NCBI GenBank assembly: GCA_945643635.1
Contig: CALZFC010000056.1
Coordinates: 2,109,001 to 2,173,000 of the forward strand
Length of the DNA: 64,000 nucleotides
DNA from: Allodiplogaster sudhausi
Lineage: Eukaryota; Nematoda; Chromadorea; Rhabditida; Diplogasteridae
Reading direction: 5' to 3'
Positions 1-10,873 of the stretch are shown here, piece by piece (position 1 is the stretch's first letter; every line of letters starts with the position of its first letter). The notes below the pieces were generated by a model that saw nothing but the letters and a program-made list of their open reading frames with translations, was not told the origin of the DNA and ran no database searches. The position numbers were made by a program, and so were the translations under genes.

Positions 1-1480
1 GATCGAAACGAAACGCATGAAAAGAGCTTTCTCATCATGACGAGAGAGAAATGAGTAGACTGCAGAACTGATGAGAAGCAGCCCGAATTGAACCATCAGA
101 ACGAAGTTTAGCAGTCGTGATGAACGAGATCTGAATTAACGTACTCTTCCATCTCTATTCTCCTCTATCTCTCTTATTGTCTCTCTCTCTCACTATTTCA
201 ACTTTTTCTCTCCAACGTACTCTTCCCTCTCTATTCTCCCCTATCTCTCTTATTGTCTCTCTCTCTTTAATGTACTCTTCCCTCTCTATTCTCCTCTATC
301 TCTCTTATTATCTTTCTCTCTCACTATTTTAAATTTTCTCCCTATATTTCTACTCTCTGCTAGCCCTATTTTCCTATCATACTATCTCTATACTCTTCGT
401 CTTTAACTTCTTATCTCTTCCTCTCCTTCCCTTAGTCTCTTTACTTTTTCTTTTCAACTCTCCCGTTTCTCTTTCTCCATCGTTTAATTTCTCTTCCTCC
501 CTCCTTTCAATCTTCAACTTCGAACTAACTTTTTATGTTTCGTCTTGACCGAATTGAGCATGAACTTGGTTTCTCTGCCAACATAGACGACAATTCCGAA
601 TAAAGATTCCGTGTTTTTGAGTCGAGCTCCACGAGGAAGAAATTGGGACTTGTCTTCATGGAAAAAAGTCAACTACACGTATGAAACTTTAAAAACATTT
701 GGACTAAAATAGATGACTGGAAGAGGAACCCAAAGGGATTCCTTGCTCGGAGTTGAAACGGGAGACTTCGTCCAGCAAGCTCTTCTGGCTTGCACTCTAA
801 AGGAATCATGATTAAACTACCCCAAGATGCTGAGTTACTAAGACCTTCTTGACAAGAGCCAAGGCAGCCTTGGAGATATGGAGGAAACCATCGAATTCGT
901 AGAGATCCTTGCTAGGCTCTTCCATAAAGACACTCGCTTCCAAGAGCAAGTTCTGAGGGGGGAAAGGGGAATCAGCCAGCATCTCTTCGCTTCATCTTAC
1001 CAACACTTCCTCATTCGAAACAGCATTCGCGGTCAGGGGATGAGAACGACGGATCTTTAGATTTGTCTCGCCATCCAGATTCGACGTCTCTATGTACGCT
1101 AGGCCTGTAATGGGAGGGAGAAAGAGATAGAGAGAGAAAGAGTGAGAGAGAGAGAGGATAGAGAAAGAGAGACAAAGAGAGATAAAAAGAGAAAGAAATA
1201 GAGAGAGGGAGAAAGGGAAGAGGGAAGAAAAAGATTCACAAACTGCATATTACCTGCGGGCTCTGACGATGAAATTAGTACGAGATCTGCAGGGAAGCAC
1301 GAATCTTTGATTACCTGGACAAGCTGACCAACATGCAGCTGAATGAGTAAATGAGAGGTGGCGGTAAAGAGAGCATGAGCAGTCAGATAAAAGAGAGGGG
1401 GAGAGAAAGCGAGAGAGAAAGAGAAAGAGAGAGAGAAAGAGAGAGAAAGAGAGAGAGAAAGAGAGAGGGGAGAGAGAAAG

Positions 1481-1532
<52 letters not shown>

Positions 1533-1789
1533 AATAGGATGGCGAGCCAACCTCTCCCCAAGTGACATCTTTCCATCTACCCTCAGTGTATGTCCTAGTC
1601 GTTTGTCGATTCTCAAGGCGATTATTTTTACGCCTCTTCTGCAAGAATGTTTCTTTCCTCGTACAACAGCAACTACAAACGGTAAAATTGACAGAAGTAC
1701 TATCAGGCGTAGGGGATTCGGGAGAGAGGATGGGAGAGCACGAGCGAGACCAAATGTAGCCAAGTGGTGAGAGAGAAAAAGAGAGGGAG

Positions 1790-1841
<52 letters not shown>

Positions 1842-1878
1842 GGAGAGAGAGAGAGAGAGGGGGAGAGAGAGAGAGAGA

Positions 1879-1925
<47 letters not shown>

Positions 1926-2357
1926 GGAATGCGAACGTGATCTTCCCAGCATTCCTTGAACATTGCGAAGATGATTATGGTAGCCAATGGCATGGACGTT
2001 CCTTGAGCTCCGAAGAAGTTAAATTTTGGACAGAACTAAAATGAAACTGTACGAAGATGCACTGCACTAAATATGAGGCACAAATAACTTGACTATCAGT
2101 AATCAGAAAATTATAGAAATAAAACCAATAATGGAAGGAAATTTAACCTGAATTGCGGTTACAGCCAAAAAGAAAAGGTTTGCGAACTCCGAAAACTGCT
2201 CGTACAGAAACTTTGGAAGGAAGTTGTAGAAAGTATACTGAAAGAAAAATATTTAAGAAAAGAAACAAGATCGATTGAATTAAACCTTTGTAGTATGGAT
2301 ATCATTCGTCTCATTCGATTTACACTGCCAGTTGCTTCTCTTCAGCTGGAAATTTGT
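1..2357 (-). CDS. P4-type phospholipid-transporting ATPase (flippase), 5' part, runs off left edge
   Basis: P4-ATPases flip aminophospholipids to the cytosolic leaflet of plasma, Golgi or endosomal membranes. Ten short exons on the minus strand join in frame: 2286-2357, 2148-2237, 1937-2035, 1552-1638, 1254-1338, 1001-1104, 845-952, 718-796, 530-653 and 1-130. In order they give the N-terminal lead (NDIHTTKYTFYNFLPKF), TM1 (YEQFSEFANLFFL), TM2 (GTSMPLATIIIFAMFKECW), the actuator domain with FPADLVLISSSEP and the P4 signature YIETSNLDGETNLK, then FLPRGARLKNTE...FGIVVYVGRETK and TM3 (LNFVLMVQFGLLLISSAVY). The DGET loop is intact. The catalytic DKTGT and the rest lie left of the window. The first coding exon and start codon were not found (expected above 2357). 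Introns carry (GA)n on the plus strand, i.e. CT tracts in the sense strand. Which P4 subclass is not clear. Confidence 0.9.
131..529. repeat. CT-rich intron with degenerate tandem copies
   Basis: Between two flippase exons lies a pyrimidine-rich stretch with about three degenerate copies of a unit containing AACGTACTCTTCC and CTCTCTTATTGTCTCTCTC (about 139-330). No coding exon is seen in it on either strand. Confidence 0.7.
1390..1921. repeat. (GA)n microsatellites in flippase introns
   Basis: Two long GA-rich runs (about 1390-1530 and 1765-1921) lie in introns of the minus-strand flippase gene, on either side of the exon 1552-1638. Read on the sense strand they are CT-rich and lie upstream of 3' splice sites. 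They give rise to several false ORFs of Ser/Leu or Glu/Arg repeats. Confidence 0.9.
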
Positions 2358-2822
2358 CTGCAAGTGGAGACACTTCAGATAAGCTCAATTACACGGCCAT
2401 TCAAACCGCGCGGAATGTTCAAATTCATATAGGGCTGCTACGCAAAGTCGCGATATGTATGAAGCCAAAATTGGCGGGAAGGTGCATCCTAATGCTGTAG
2501 CATAGTGGGCTGCTACGCAGTGTAAGCAGGAAACACGAGCGCCTGTTAGGTCCGCAACGCGTGAAACAGTCACGCGATGGGACACTTTCCTAACAGAATT
2601 AGAATTCTTATGCTCTGAAGGACCGTGAATTATACAAGAGAACCTCCGCAACTGGAACAGATCTCATGGAAGCTTTCTTCATTGCAGAACAGCAAGCCGA
2701 CCACTCGCCAGCTTTGTTGATCAGGGGAATGAGCTCATGCTTCAGCTGCCTCAGTTCATATTCATTCTTTCATTTCAAAATCTGACTATATGAGTGTTGG
2801 GTATCTTTATTATCAGTAGTCT
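2358..2822. other. Region upstream of the flippase exons
   Basis: No exon could be supported here. It should contain the missing first exon and promoter of the minus-strand flippase. A minus-strand open stretch at 2385-2651 shows no family motif. Confidence 0.4.
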
Positions 2823-3141
2823 GGTAGTAGCAGAGGTGTCAATGCGCCGGGCCCAAGAAAAGGTGGGCCGGCCCGCAGGCCCGATTGCAATCGCGATTGG
2901 GCCCTATAAAAATAATGATGGAAGTTTCGGACCGGTTTAATTCCAACATTGTCAAACATTTGCTCCGTCTGATTCAAAGTGTCCGAATTGAACTTGATTT
3001 TAAACCTACTGTAATCTTCAAAACCCGAGTTTCTAAAATGCGAGGCAAGAAATATGCTCTGATGTGGTTCTCTTTTATTCTTTTGTATGATGTTTGCGTT
3101 ACTTATTTTAGATAGTATGCGTATAAATATCTTCTTAAGGA

Positions 3142-5641
3142 ATGGACGAAGACCCTCTAACTGTCGACGACATTCCAGAAAGTGATAGGAAGATTCTTAG
3201 GAAAATATTTGGTGACTGTTTTTGCAATTTTAAATTAATCTTGCAAAATAATATGTTCATTGCAAATTTTATTCTTGTGTTAATTGAAGGTAAGCGGTAC
3301 GGAACTTCAAAGCACACGAAAGAGCAGATTCAAGCCCTTGCAAATGCTCAGCTGGATCGGCTGCTCTCTCGTGATTTCCTGTACTTCCGGATCAGGAAGA
3401 AGGTCGCAAACAACGACCCAATCAAGCACATCCACTACTGCTATTATGGCGATGAAGTTGCATCTGTTGCAACACAAATGCTTATTTGTATACGATGCCG
3501 CTTGGTGATTTCACCGGGCGGGAATGTCAGGTTTCATCTTCTTTTTGATTGTTCATGCTTTTCAACCACGCTCGTTAATTTCTTCAGTAGACATCTGGAA
3601 AAATGCACGAACAAGAAAAAGAAAGCTGCGGATGTAGAAAAGAGTCAATGTCGTCTCGATGGCTTTATGGCCGCAAGATCAGTCTCGGCAACTCACGAAG
3701 AAAAGCAGCAGATTACAACTGCTGTTGCCAAGTGGGTAGCTGCCAACTCTCGTCCAATTTCCATAGTAGAGGATAGCGGACTGAAAGAAGTGATTGCAGC
3801 TGCACTACGAATTGGGTTAGACGAAGAGGATTTCTTCTGATTGAGTATAGAAGTTGTGCTAGTATTTTTTTTAAGCGCCAAGCGACGGAACGTTGACAAC
3901 TTTGATGTCACCAGCATTATTCCAACGCGGAACACCGTAGAAGAGCTGTTTGCAAAGAGCGGTGCATTAGTTGTGAACCACCTAGAGTCAGTAGGAGGCT
4001 CGTTCTCGGCTGACTATGGGAAGAGAAAGGAAGACTACATAACTGTTGTAGTACACATCATTTACAACTGGTCAGTATATTAGAATGAACAATGAATAGT
4101 CTTAATTTTTCATTGTCTTAGGCAGTTTCACAGTATCCATGCGGCCATGCGACGATGTGAGTTCGCCAAGAAAGATAACGCACAAGTCTGGTCCGATATC
4201 GTTGAAGCAGCAGCAAGTTTTGGATTAAAGGACAAGGTGCTCAGGGAAGTCTTCTGTGCCTCTGACGAGGGCTCCAACTCTCAGAAGGCTCTTCGGTTGA
4301 ACAACGGGAAAAGTGCGTTTTTTTAAGTTGTATCCATGGCTTTTAGAAGAAATAACTTCATTCAGATGTGTTTTGCATTTGCCACGTTGCCAACAACATA
4401 TTAAAACGCACCTTCAACCCATACAAGAACCGCAAGCAACTGCTCTTCATCAACGATCTCAAAGAACGTGATAAGGAATTAGTGCAACGCGGTCAACAGA
4501 TCCTCATCGAATTGAAAATCGTATGTTTTATTTTTTTGTAGTGGCATGGGAAAGAGGGCTGCTTATAGGTTGTTAATGGTGTCCGACGAACGGAAATTGG
4601 CTGCTCATTGCGGAAGAAGCTCCCACTGGAAGGCGAAACACGTTGGCTTTCAAAACTGAAGTCGGCAAAGGCATTTTACGAATGTGCAGAAGAACTTTTC
4701 AAGCACAGGGAACTAGGAAAATTGCCAGAGGTTTGGTGCTTCATTATATGTGATCATGTCATAAGCATTTGCTGATTTGTAGGATGTGAAGCGCGCTCTG
4801 AGATATCTCTACGACAACCGCTTCGAATTTGATGATGTTCTTCACATACTCAGCCAATTTGAAGAGTTTGTCCAATTCTTCCAGGTATGAAAACATTCCT
4901 GCGCTAATTAATGTTTTCAGTGTATATTATTTTCAGAAGGACGCTGCAAACATCTTCGATGTCTGGCCGAAGTGGTATGATCTGAAGGAGAGCTTTAACA
5001 ACTCCGAGTTGCAGTGTGCACTGGCTCGGAGTGCGTACAAGTGTATGCTGCGGAAGGAGGACTCCGAGTTGCAGTGTGCACTGGCTCGGAGTGCGTACAA
5101 GTGTATGCTGCGGAAGGAGGACGACGGAGTCGTCTCGAAATTCCATCGAATGGCGACGCTGCTTCATCCCAAGAGAAGTCAACTGCGCAACCTTGCAACT
5201 GAATCTGAACGACGGGAGATTATCTTGACTCTGAAGGACTTTGTTCGTGAGCTAGTAGGTAGAGATGCTGGTGGGAGTCAGCCGAAACCCCCGAAGCTCC
5301 CAAGAACGGATTTTGATGATCTTGAAGACTCTGGGGAAAATGTTGTTTCTGAAGTTGACTCTTACCTCAGCGCATCTTTTAGCTTCCGCGATAAGGCTGG
5401 CAACAATCATGACAATCCCTTGCTTGCTTGGAAGGAACGCGCATCTGATTTCCCACTGCTCTCTCGCGTTGTCCGCCAGTTGTTCTCCATTCCCGCATCC
5501 ACAGCTTCAGCTGAGAAATCATTCTCAGATCTCAGAAATCTTGTTCCAGAGAAAAGAGAGACTATTGGTGCTGACACTGTTTTCTCCTCGCTTGTCATCC
5601 GTTCTTTGCTGAAGTTCAATCAAACTCTTAATGCTGGTTAA
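3142..5641 (+). CDS. hAT transposase with BED zinc finger
   Basis: Cut-and-paste transposase of the hAT family. The gene is spliced: for example an intron near 3212-3286 joins KIF to GKRYGTSKHTKEQ, and another near 3530-3587 splits the BED-type finger (CIRC... and RHLEKC). Then come AVAKWVAANSRPISIVEDSG, typical of hAT enzymes after the finger, and the RNase H-like region spread over exons near 3890-4900. The last exon (about 4937-5641) ends in the hATC dimerisation domain (FSIPASTASAEKSFSDLRN). Start at the ATG at 3142. An exact 60-bp tandem duplication adds 20 residues near 5001-5122 without breaking frame. I saw no stop or frameshift, but the middle exons were joined only roughly. Confidence 0.85.
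5001..5122 (+). repeat. Exact 60-bp in-frame tandem duplication inside the hAT transposase
   Basis: The block 5001-5060 is repeated without any difference at 5061-5120, so SELQCALARSAYKCMLRKED occurs twice in a row in the transposase. The absence of mismatches points to a recent duplication or an assembly artefact. Confidence 0.95.
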
Positions 5642-6071
5642 TGAATGCAATATTGACTCTCACTTTTGTTCTGTTTCTTCGTGCAACGCTCTGATCATTT
5701 CTCTTGTAATTTGACTTTATCATTGAACTAATAAAGTAGAATTGTTAAACTGAATAAAATTTTGCACGGCATTGTACATAGTAGCTCATCGGAACTTTTT
5801 ACCCGAATTATTGAAAATCGGGCTCAAACGGGCCCACGGGCCGTTCCGGGCCCAAAATTACAAGGCCCGGAAACTTCCGGCCGAGCCGGGCCGAGACTTT
5901 GGGCCCGAAGGGCCGGGTTGGCCCAAATATTTTGGGCCCGTTGACTCCTCTGGGTAGTAGTGATTAGTATTGCTGAAGCTGACCCAGTGTACTCGTAGTG
6001 GCCTAAGTGAACGCGCGTAGCGTATGTAGATTGTAATGAGAAGGCGCTTCGAAGCGGTTATTCTCTGGCAG

Positions 6072-6265
6072 CACAGGAATTTTAAAGGGGGCCCACGCAT
6101 GCTGAATAAGGGGCCACACGGGGGTGCAACCACGCCGTGGCCCCTTATACCGCACTCGCTCAGCCACCCTTCACCCGAGCAACCTCGCCGTGGCCCCTGA
6201 TTCTGCTTGTGGTGGCCACTAATGTTTTTTAACGTCGAAATGGGGCCACGAGGGGGTTTATTTAG
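6072..6265 (+). repeat. Left inverted repeat and subterminal GGGGCC array
   Basis: A 46-bp inverted end followed by copies of AAGGGGCCAC and GTGGCCCCTTAT in both orientations, spaced irregularly over about 190 bp. It matches the array at the other end of the element. Confidence 0.9.
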
Positions 6266-6417
6266 TGTGAAAGTACGGTTGAGTGCGCTCTTCCGATTTT
6301 TTTCAAAACAGCAGAACGCCGCACTATAAATTTCTTTAGATCTGTGAAGTGTTCGTAGATGATATTTGTTAATGAACTTTAGATTGTTGATTAATATGCT
6401 TGTTTTTTATTATTGCG

Positions 6418-7960
6418 ATGAAACGCGCGCGAAAATGCGACTTCCGGATTGGACCTAGAAAGGCCGGCAGCTCGTGGTCGAGTAAGCGAAGCGCTTTAAC
6501 AAGTCAGCGATGTTTTTTTCTTAGCCTGCTTCGATTTTTCTTTTCTTTTCAGAAGACGAATCTGATCGAGGAGAGGAAATTGATAATGCTGAGGCGAACG
6601 ATGCTGCATCTGGCGAGATCGAGCGCGATCAGTTTTCCGGCGAGGGAGACAGTGAAGGTGAGGAGAGCGACGAAGATGTTCTCGAAGAAGCCGACGTTGA
6701 CATGGACCCTTCATTCGCTGTTCAAGGAGCAATCGAGTCGAATGAAGCACTTCACAGGAACCGAGCTAGAAAACGTTGGACAGTAAGATATAATTGACTC
6801 TGATCGATTCCATTGTAGTTCTACATGATCACTTTCACGGCTCTCTGTCTCGATAAGATGGTCAATACACGAGCTGCAGCTGTCTGCTTGGGAATCTCGG
6901 CTATAATGCATTCATTGCGAAGCAGGCATGAGGACATTTATGTGTTTTATCCATTAAAATTTCATTCGTTTATAGAAACTTTGACAATGCAAAGTGGCGG
7001 GCACTTTCTGGCCTATGTGACCGGAATATTTACCTCACGGACATGCCTGCAACTTCTTCATTCACAATTAAGATGCATGTGAGGAAGTTTTTGCAAAAAA
7101 TTATTTCATTTGATGAAATCTACATGTTTTCAGGAAATTCTCTATCACTTACCGGAAGTTTGCGAGTTGTATGGATCTATTGTGGACTATTCTTCGAACA
7201 TTTTTGAGTCGGCCCTCCATGTACTCCAAGCCAATCTCCCCGCCGGTATAACACGAGGTGTTCAACCGACTGTCTTGAAAAGGTATTAAACTCTAAAAAT
7301 TGAAATCTATTCCTAGATCCTCTTAATCGTTAACAGGTACATCTCGCGTCAGTTAATTCGAGATGAGATGCAACGGAGGGTGCGCAGTGCCGAAGCCGAT
7401 CGCTATATAACTGCATTTGCGACGGCAACATTTGGGCAGCCTTCGCAAGATAAAGAGATTCCTGCCTCGCTGGTTGATGCCCAGTTTCGTGAGGAGGCGA
7501 GCAACCTAGGTGCTCTTCGCTTCTACAAACGAAAGACTATTTCTGGTTATACCATTGATATTTCTTCATTTCCTAGCCGACAATTCTGTAACTCATTGGT
7601 GGTTGTTAGACGCAGAAATAGCTTCTGCTTTGGCCGAGTCCTCTGCATCTTCGATACCGAATCTTGTACAAGATTGCTCATTCAATCTCTTGTAACCTCT
7701 ACATTGTCTGATCTCTTCCCTGAAAACTTGCGCGATGAAAATTCTGCTAAGATTGTGAACCTTATCGATTCTCTTAGTCTGTTCGCACCAGTTGTTGGCA
7801 TGAATGGTCCCATTATTTCTGTTTCGTCTTCTCGCCTAGTTGGACAAGATGCCTTGTTGATATTCGTTCTACTATTGTTGCTTTCAATGTTTCTTTCCGC
7901 AGCTACCATGTTTAAGTCGTACATACCCCTCTCTTCCTCCGTTAAATATTGCAAACCATA
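6418..7960 (+). CDS. Spliced gene 1 of the CACTA-like element, Tnp2/DUF4218-like C-terminal region
   Basis: Start ATG at 6418. The first exon gives a basic start (MKRARKCDFRIGPRK). After an intron ending near 6551 comes a long acidic stretch to about 6782. Later exons include NFDNAKWRALSGLCDRNIYL and HLPEVCELYGSIVDYSSNIF followed by ESALHVLQ and VLKRYISRQLI. That order (HLPE..YG...FE...L...+Y) resembles the domain after the catalytic core in EnSpm/Tnp2 transposases. One intron (after 6924) appears to use GC-AG. A further coding stretch runs to about 7960 with uncertain borders. No DDE core is visible between the acidic region and the HLPE block. Function as a transposase is an inference. Confidence 0.55.
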
Positions 7961-7984
7961 AATGAATCATTCCACTTAGCCAAC

Positions 7985-9664
7985 TGTTGTTCTGGAAGTT
8001 AGTCGTAATTTCGCCACAAAATACCACCTTGTCGTCTACTTCATTTAGTTTTCATGATGACCCATCAGTTACAGTTTTGGATGCATCATCTGATGTCCTC
8101 GTGGTCTGGGAGGCCAGCAAGGCTGCCACGCAGTACAGCGTTTGCCGAAGTTGGAACGCCGCATGCTCCACGTGCTTCTCTGGTTTGGTCATTGAATTTC
8201 CGAGAGAGAGAGAGAGAGAGTGTATGTAGAAAAAAGATCTTATTATTAGGGTGAGCTTCGGAATCAGCCGAAGAAACCAAAGAGACAGAGCGTTCTGCAA
8301 GAGTCGGATGAGGAAGAAGTAGATGTTGAAGCCTATGAACAATTCGAGGTTATTTTACTACTTAAAATAAGGTACCTTGGCACTTTATATTAGTTATATC
8401 GTAATTGCATGATTATTGTATTACAGAATGGTCAAGATTACGGTGACAGTCAAAACCGCGATCTCGAGAACGACTTTCAATCGCAAGTCATCGAAGAAAC
8501 GCCGAAAAGAAAGGTTGCTCGACGAGACAGCCTTCTACAACGTAAATACCAGGTACCCTATTTGCTTTATCATATTATGTCTGCTTATGGCTTGCTTTAA
8601 CAGCCCGTAAGAACAATTGACCTCGCCGCATCGTCGTTCTTTGATAAAGATGGATCTCCTCTGCCGATTGAACAAGCCGTGGTTAGATCATTCTATTCTC
8701 CATATAAGTACGGTTTGGATGGTAAACCCTTTCCAGGCAACCTTTGCGCAGTCGTACACTACCACGACAATGCCTGATCTAGCCGCATTGCAACACCTCG
8801 CCTATAAGAATCGTGGTGATCCCGTGCTGGCGGAAACAAGCATGGCAATCCTTGGAAGTGCCACGATGGCGCATCTGAACGTGTTGAGGTCTAGTTACAT
8901 CTCAGCCCGAGGAAGAGGTTCCTCGGATCGACGGCTTCCGGTTCTTTTTTTCATTCTTTTCCTGTGCGCATCATCGTATATATGTGCAAATAAAACGTAA
9001 TACTGTATTTATAACAGGCAGGAAGACCATTCTGCCTCAGAAGTGTTGAGTCGAATAAGACTTGTGATCTTCTCGTCTCCCTTCCACCAGAGTATATTCC
9101 ATACAACCTCCGCGATGCCCTTTCTGACTTTCGGATTCCCGCGCCAGCCGATGATTTTGTCACGGTTGCCACGTCATTCGCTATTCATGCGTGCAAGAAG
9201 GTTTTTTTTAAGATATTTAAAGTGAAGCTTTCTTTAGTGAAACATGAACCAGTAAACAATACTTCAGATAATAAGTGCGGATCTGATGCACATGATGACC
9301 GGAGCATATAGAAGTGTCGATGGATACTTCTTCATCGACGAGCAGTCGCTCAACAAGTTGATGCGTATGTACATATAATTCCAAGAAATTAACAAATGGA
9401 TGTTAATTTTCAGTCACCGTGGAAATCGGCTTTGACCGGACGCTCGATCCGGAGGAGATCTACAGGGTGTCTACTTCTCTGCGTGCTTCACTCTGCCGAC
9501 ATTTGTTAGTATTCCATTTTATGCTTTTACATGGTCTTAGAAGTCTTCAATTTAGCGAGATGGTTCGAAAGCGATACAACGACAAGGCCAAATCCAGCAA
9601 GGCTGCTCTAAATGACACGAGAAACTACCAAGAAAGAAGCCAGCAGAGCCTCCACCCTGGCTAG
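7985..9664 (+). CDS. Spliced gene 2 of the CACTA-like element, function unknown
   Basis: A series of plus-strand exons with matching borders: about 7985-8210 (VTVLDASSDVLVVWEASK), 8250-8345, 8427-8551, about 8605-8675 (TIDLAASSFFDKDGSPLP), about 8735-8888 (DLAALQHLAYKNRGDPVLAE), 9019-9200 (SLPPEYIPYNLRDALSDFRI), 9268-9364 (ISADLMHMMTGAYRSVDGYF) and 9413-9664, the last ending in a Lys/Arg-rich tail. No known fold was recognised. By its place next to gene 1 it may be the accessory DNA-binding protein that CACTA elements often carry, or the C-terminal half of the same protein. Borders of the first exons are uncertain. Confidence 0.5.
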
Positions 9665-9693
9665 TGATTCTGATGCATCTCTCTATTTTTCGC

Positions 9694-10003
9694 TTCTGTG
9701 AATAGCATATATGTCCTTCACGATCCGGTGCCTTTTGCGATCTCATGTGAATTTCTCTTTCATTAGCTTTTATTTCCTTCATATGAAACATTCCTTTCAC
9801 TGTCCCCCAAATTCTGTGAATAGCCTATATATCCTTCACTATCTGGTGCCTTTTGTGATCTCATGTGAATTGCTTTTATTTCCTTCATAGAAAATATTCC
9901 TTTCACTGCAAATTCTCCCACATTCTGTGAATAGCCAAAATGCCCTTCATTATCCGGTGCCTCGTGCGATCTCATGTGAATTTCTCTTTTATTTTCGTTG
10001 ATG
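9694..10003 (+). repeat. Three degenerate tandem copies of a 111-118-bp unit
   Basis: TTCTGTGAATAG recurs at 9694, 9812 and 9923, each time followed by a CCTTCA...CGGTGCC...GATCTCATGTGAAT block. The array lies between gene 2 and the right subterminal array of the CACTA-like element. Confidence 0.85.
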
Positions 10004-10124
10004 CGACATTGAGCACCACTTTCTTGTTATTTTGCACATGTTCTGCTTTTCGTTTTGAATGCCAATGATGCTGGTAACTAGGAGAATAAAATTACATGAC
10101 AAATGAAGAAAGCAGCAACGATAA

Positions 10125-10419
10125 GCAATATAAGGGGCCACGAACTGTAGAATGAGTGGCCCTGATGAACAGGATAGGGGGCCCAAGTATGTGGAAAAGG
10201 GGGCCCGACAACGGAGAATAAGGGGCCCCTGCTCGTTGTATAAGTAGCCACGACGCGCTCTTTCGGGAGCTTAGGTGCTTGATCAGGGGCCCCGACAAGC
10301 GGAATAAGGGGCCCACGCTGGGTCGATAAGGGGCCAAAACAGCTGCTCGGGTGGCCACTAATTTTTCCACGTCGTGGCCCCTTATTCAGCATACGTGGGC
10401 CCCCTTTAAAATTCCTGTG
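10125..10419 (-). repeat. Right subterminal GGGGCC array and inverted repeat
   Basis: About nine copies of ATAAGGGGCC or close variants in about 295 bp, ending with the 46-bp inverted repeat that pairs with 6072-6117. It resembles a cluster of transposase binding sites. Confidence 0.9.
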
Positions 10420-10873
10420 AGGATCGACAGAATGCGTGGTTGTCTGTTGTCGAAAGACTCGTTAGAAACCATGGTGTATTGTATGCCATCGATTGGAATG
10501 ACCGACACCTCGATTTCCATGTCTCCTCACAAGTCCCTTCCTCCTTCCACGGCCAAGCTGCCCCTGGCCCACTCTTCTTGCTCCCTCAGGGCTCTCGCAA
10601 TGACCACCTTCTTGCCCCCCTTTTTGACGAGATCTTCGTTGCTGAGTCCTGGCTGTTTTAGTTGTCCTAGAGTTCTCCTCCCTTCCCCTTTTTTCCCTCC
10701 ATAATCTACTTCCGACATAACTTATGCTTCACACGAATCGATCTCATTCCTGATTTGCTGGTCCGGCTCGAGCAACAGTGAACATAGTATTTATTACTTC
10801 AATTAGGGAGATAATATAAGTGTAGCGATGACATAGGTGTCTACATATTCACTATTCTAGCTTTTCAGGAGTA
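10420..10873. other. Spacer between CACTA-like element and ZC3H18-like gene
   Basis: No convincing exon. It should hold the promoter of the gene that starts at 10874; an AG acceptor six bases before that ATG suggests an untranslated first exon here. Confidence 0.5.

Larger units (their letters stand above)
2831..5952 (+). mobile_element. Complete hAT-superfamily DNA transposon (3122 bp)
   Basis: The left end reads CAGAGGTGTCAA and the right end, reverse complemented, CAGAGGAGTCAA: 12-bp terminal inverted repeats with one mismatch. The element is flanked by a perfect 8-bp direct repeat GGTAGTAG (2823-2830 and 5953-5960), the target-site size of hAT elements. Both ends continue into GGGCCC/GGCCCG-rich subterminal sequence (about 2842-2905 and 5818-5942), probably transposase binding sites. 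Inside is one spliced transposase gene with a BED finger and a hAT dimerisation domain. Identical target duplications and an apparently open transposase suggest recent insertion. It lies between the flippase gene and the CACTA-like element. Confidence 0.95.
6072..10419 (+). mobile_element. CACTA/EnSpm-like DNA transposon (4348 bp) with GC-rich subterminal repeats
   Basis: The ends are 46-bp inverted repeats (6072-6117 and 10374-10419) starting CACAGGAATTTTAAAGGGGG, with one mismatch. Inside both ends lies an array of GGGGCC/GGCCCC motifs (to about 6265 and from about 10125), and the block GGTGGCCACTAAT occurs in both (near 6212 and 10350). Subterminal repeat arrays and CAC ends are usual in CACTA elements. 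Flanks share only a 2-bp AG, so no clear target duplication. Two spliced plus-strand genes lie inside. One resembles the C-terminal part of EnSpm/Tnp2 transposases (my reading of the pattern, not a search). No DDE catalytic block was found, so it may be internally deleted or belong to another superfamily. Confidence 0.75.

Noticed and set aside
1099..1952. ORFs of Ser/Leu or Glu/Arg repeats of 100-190 codons on both strands
   Set aside because: They are translations of (CT)n/(GA)n microsatellite and overlap real, short flippase exons in another frame. The same applies to similar ORFs at 18207-19240, 34635-36127, 41799-42693 and 51277-51746.
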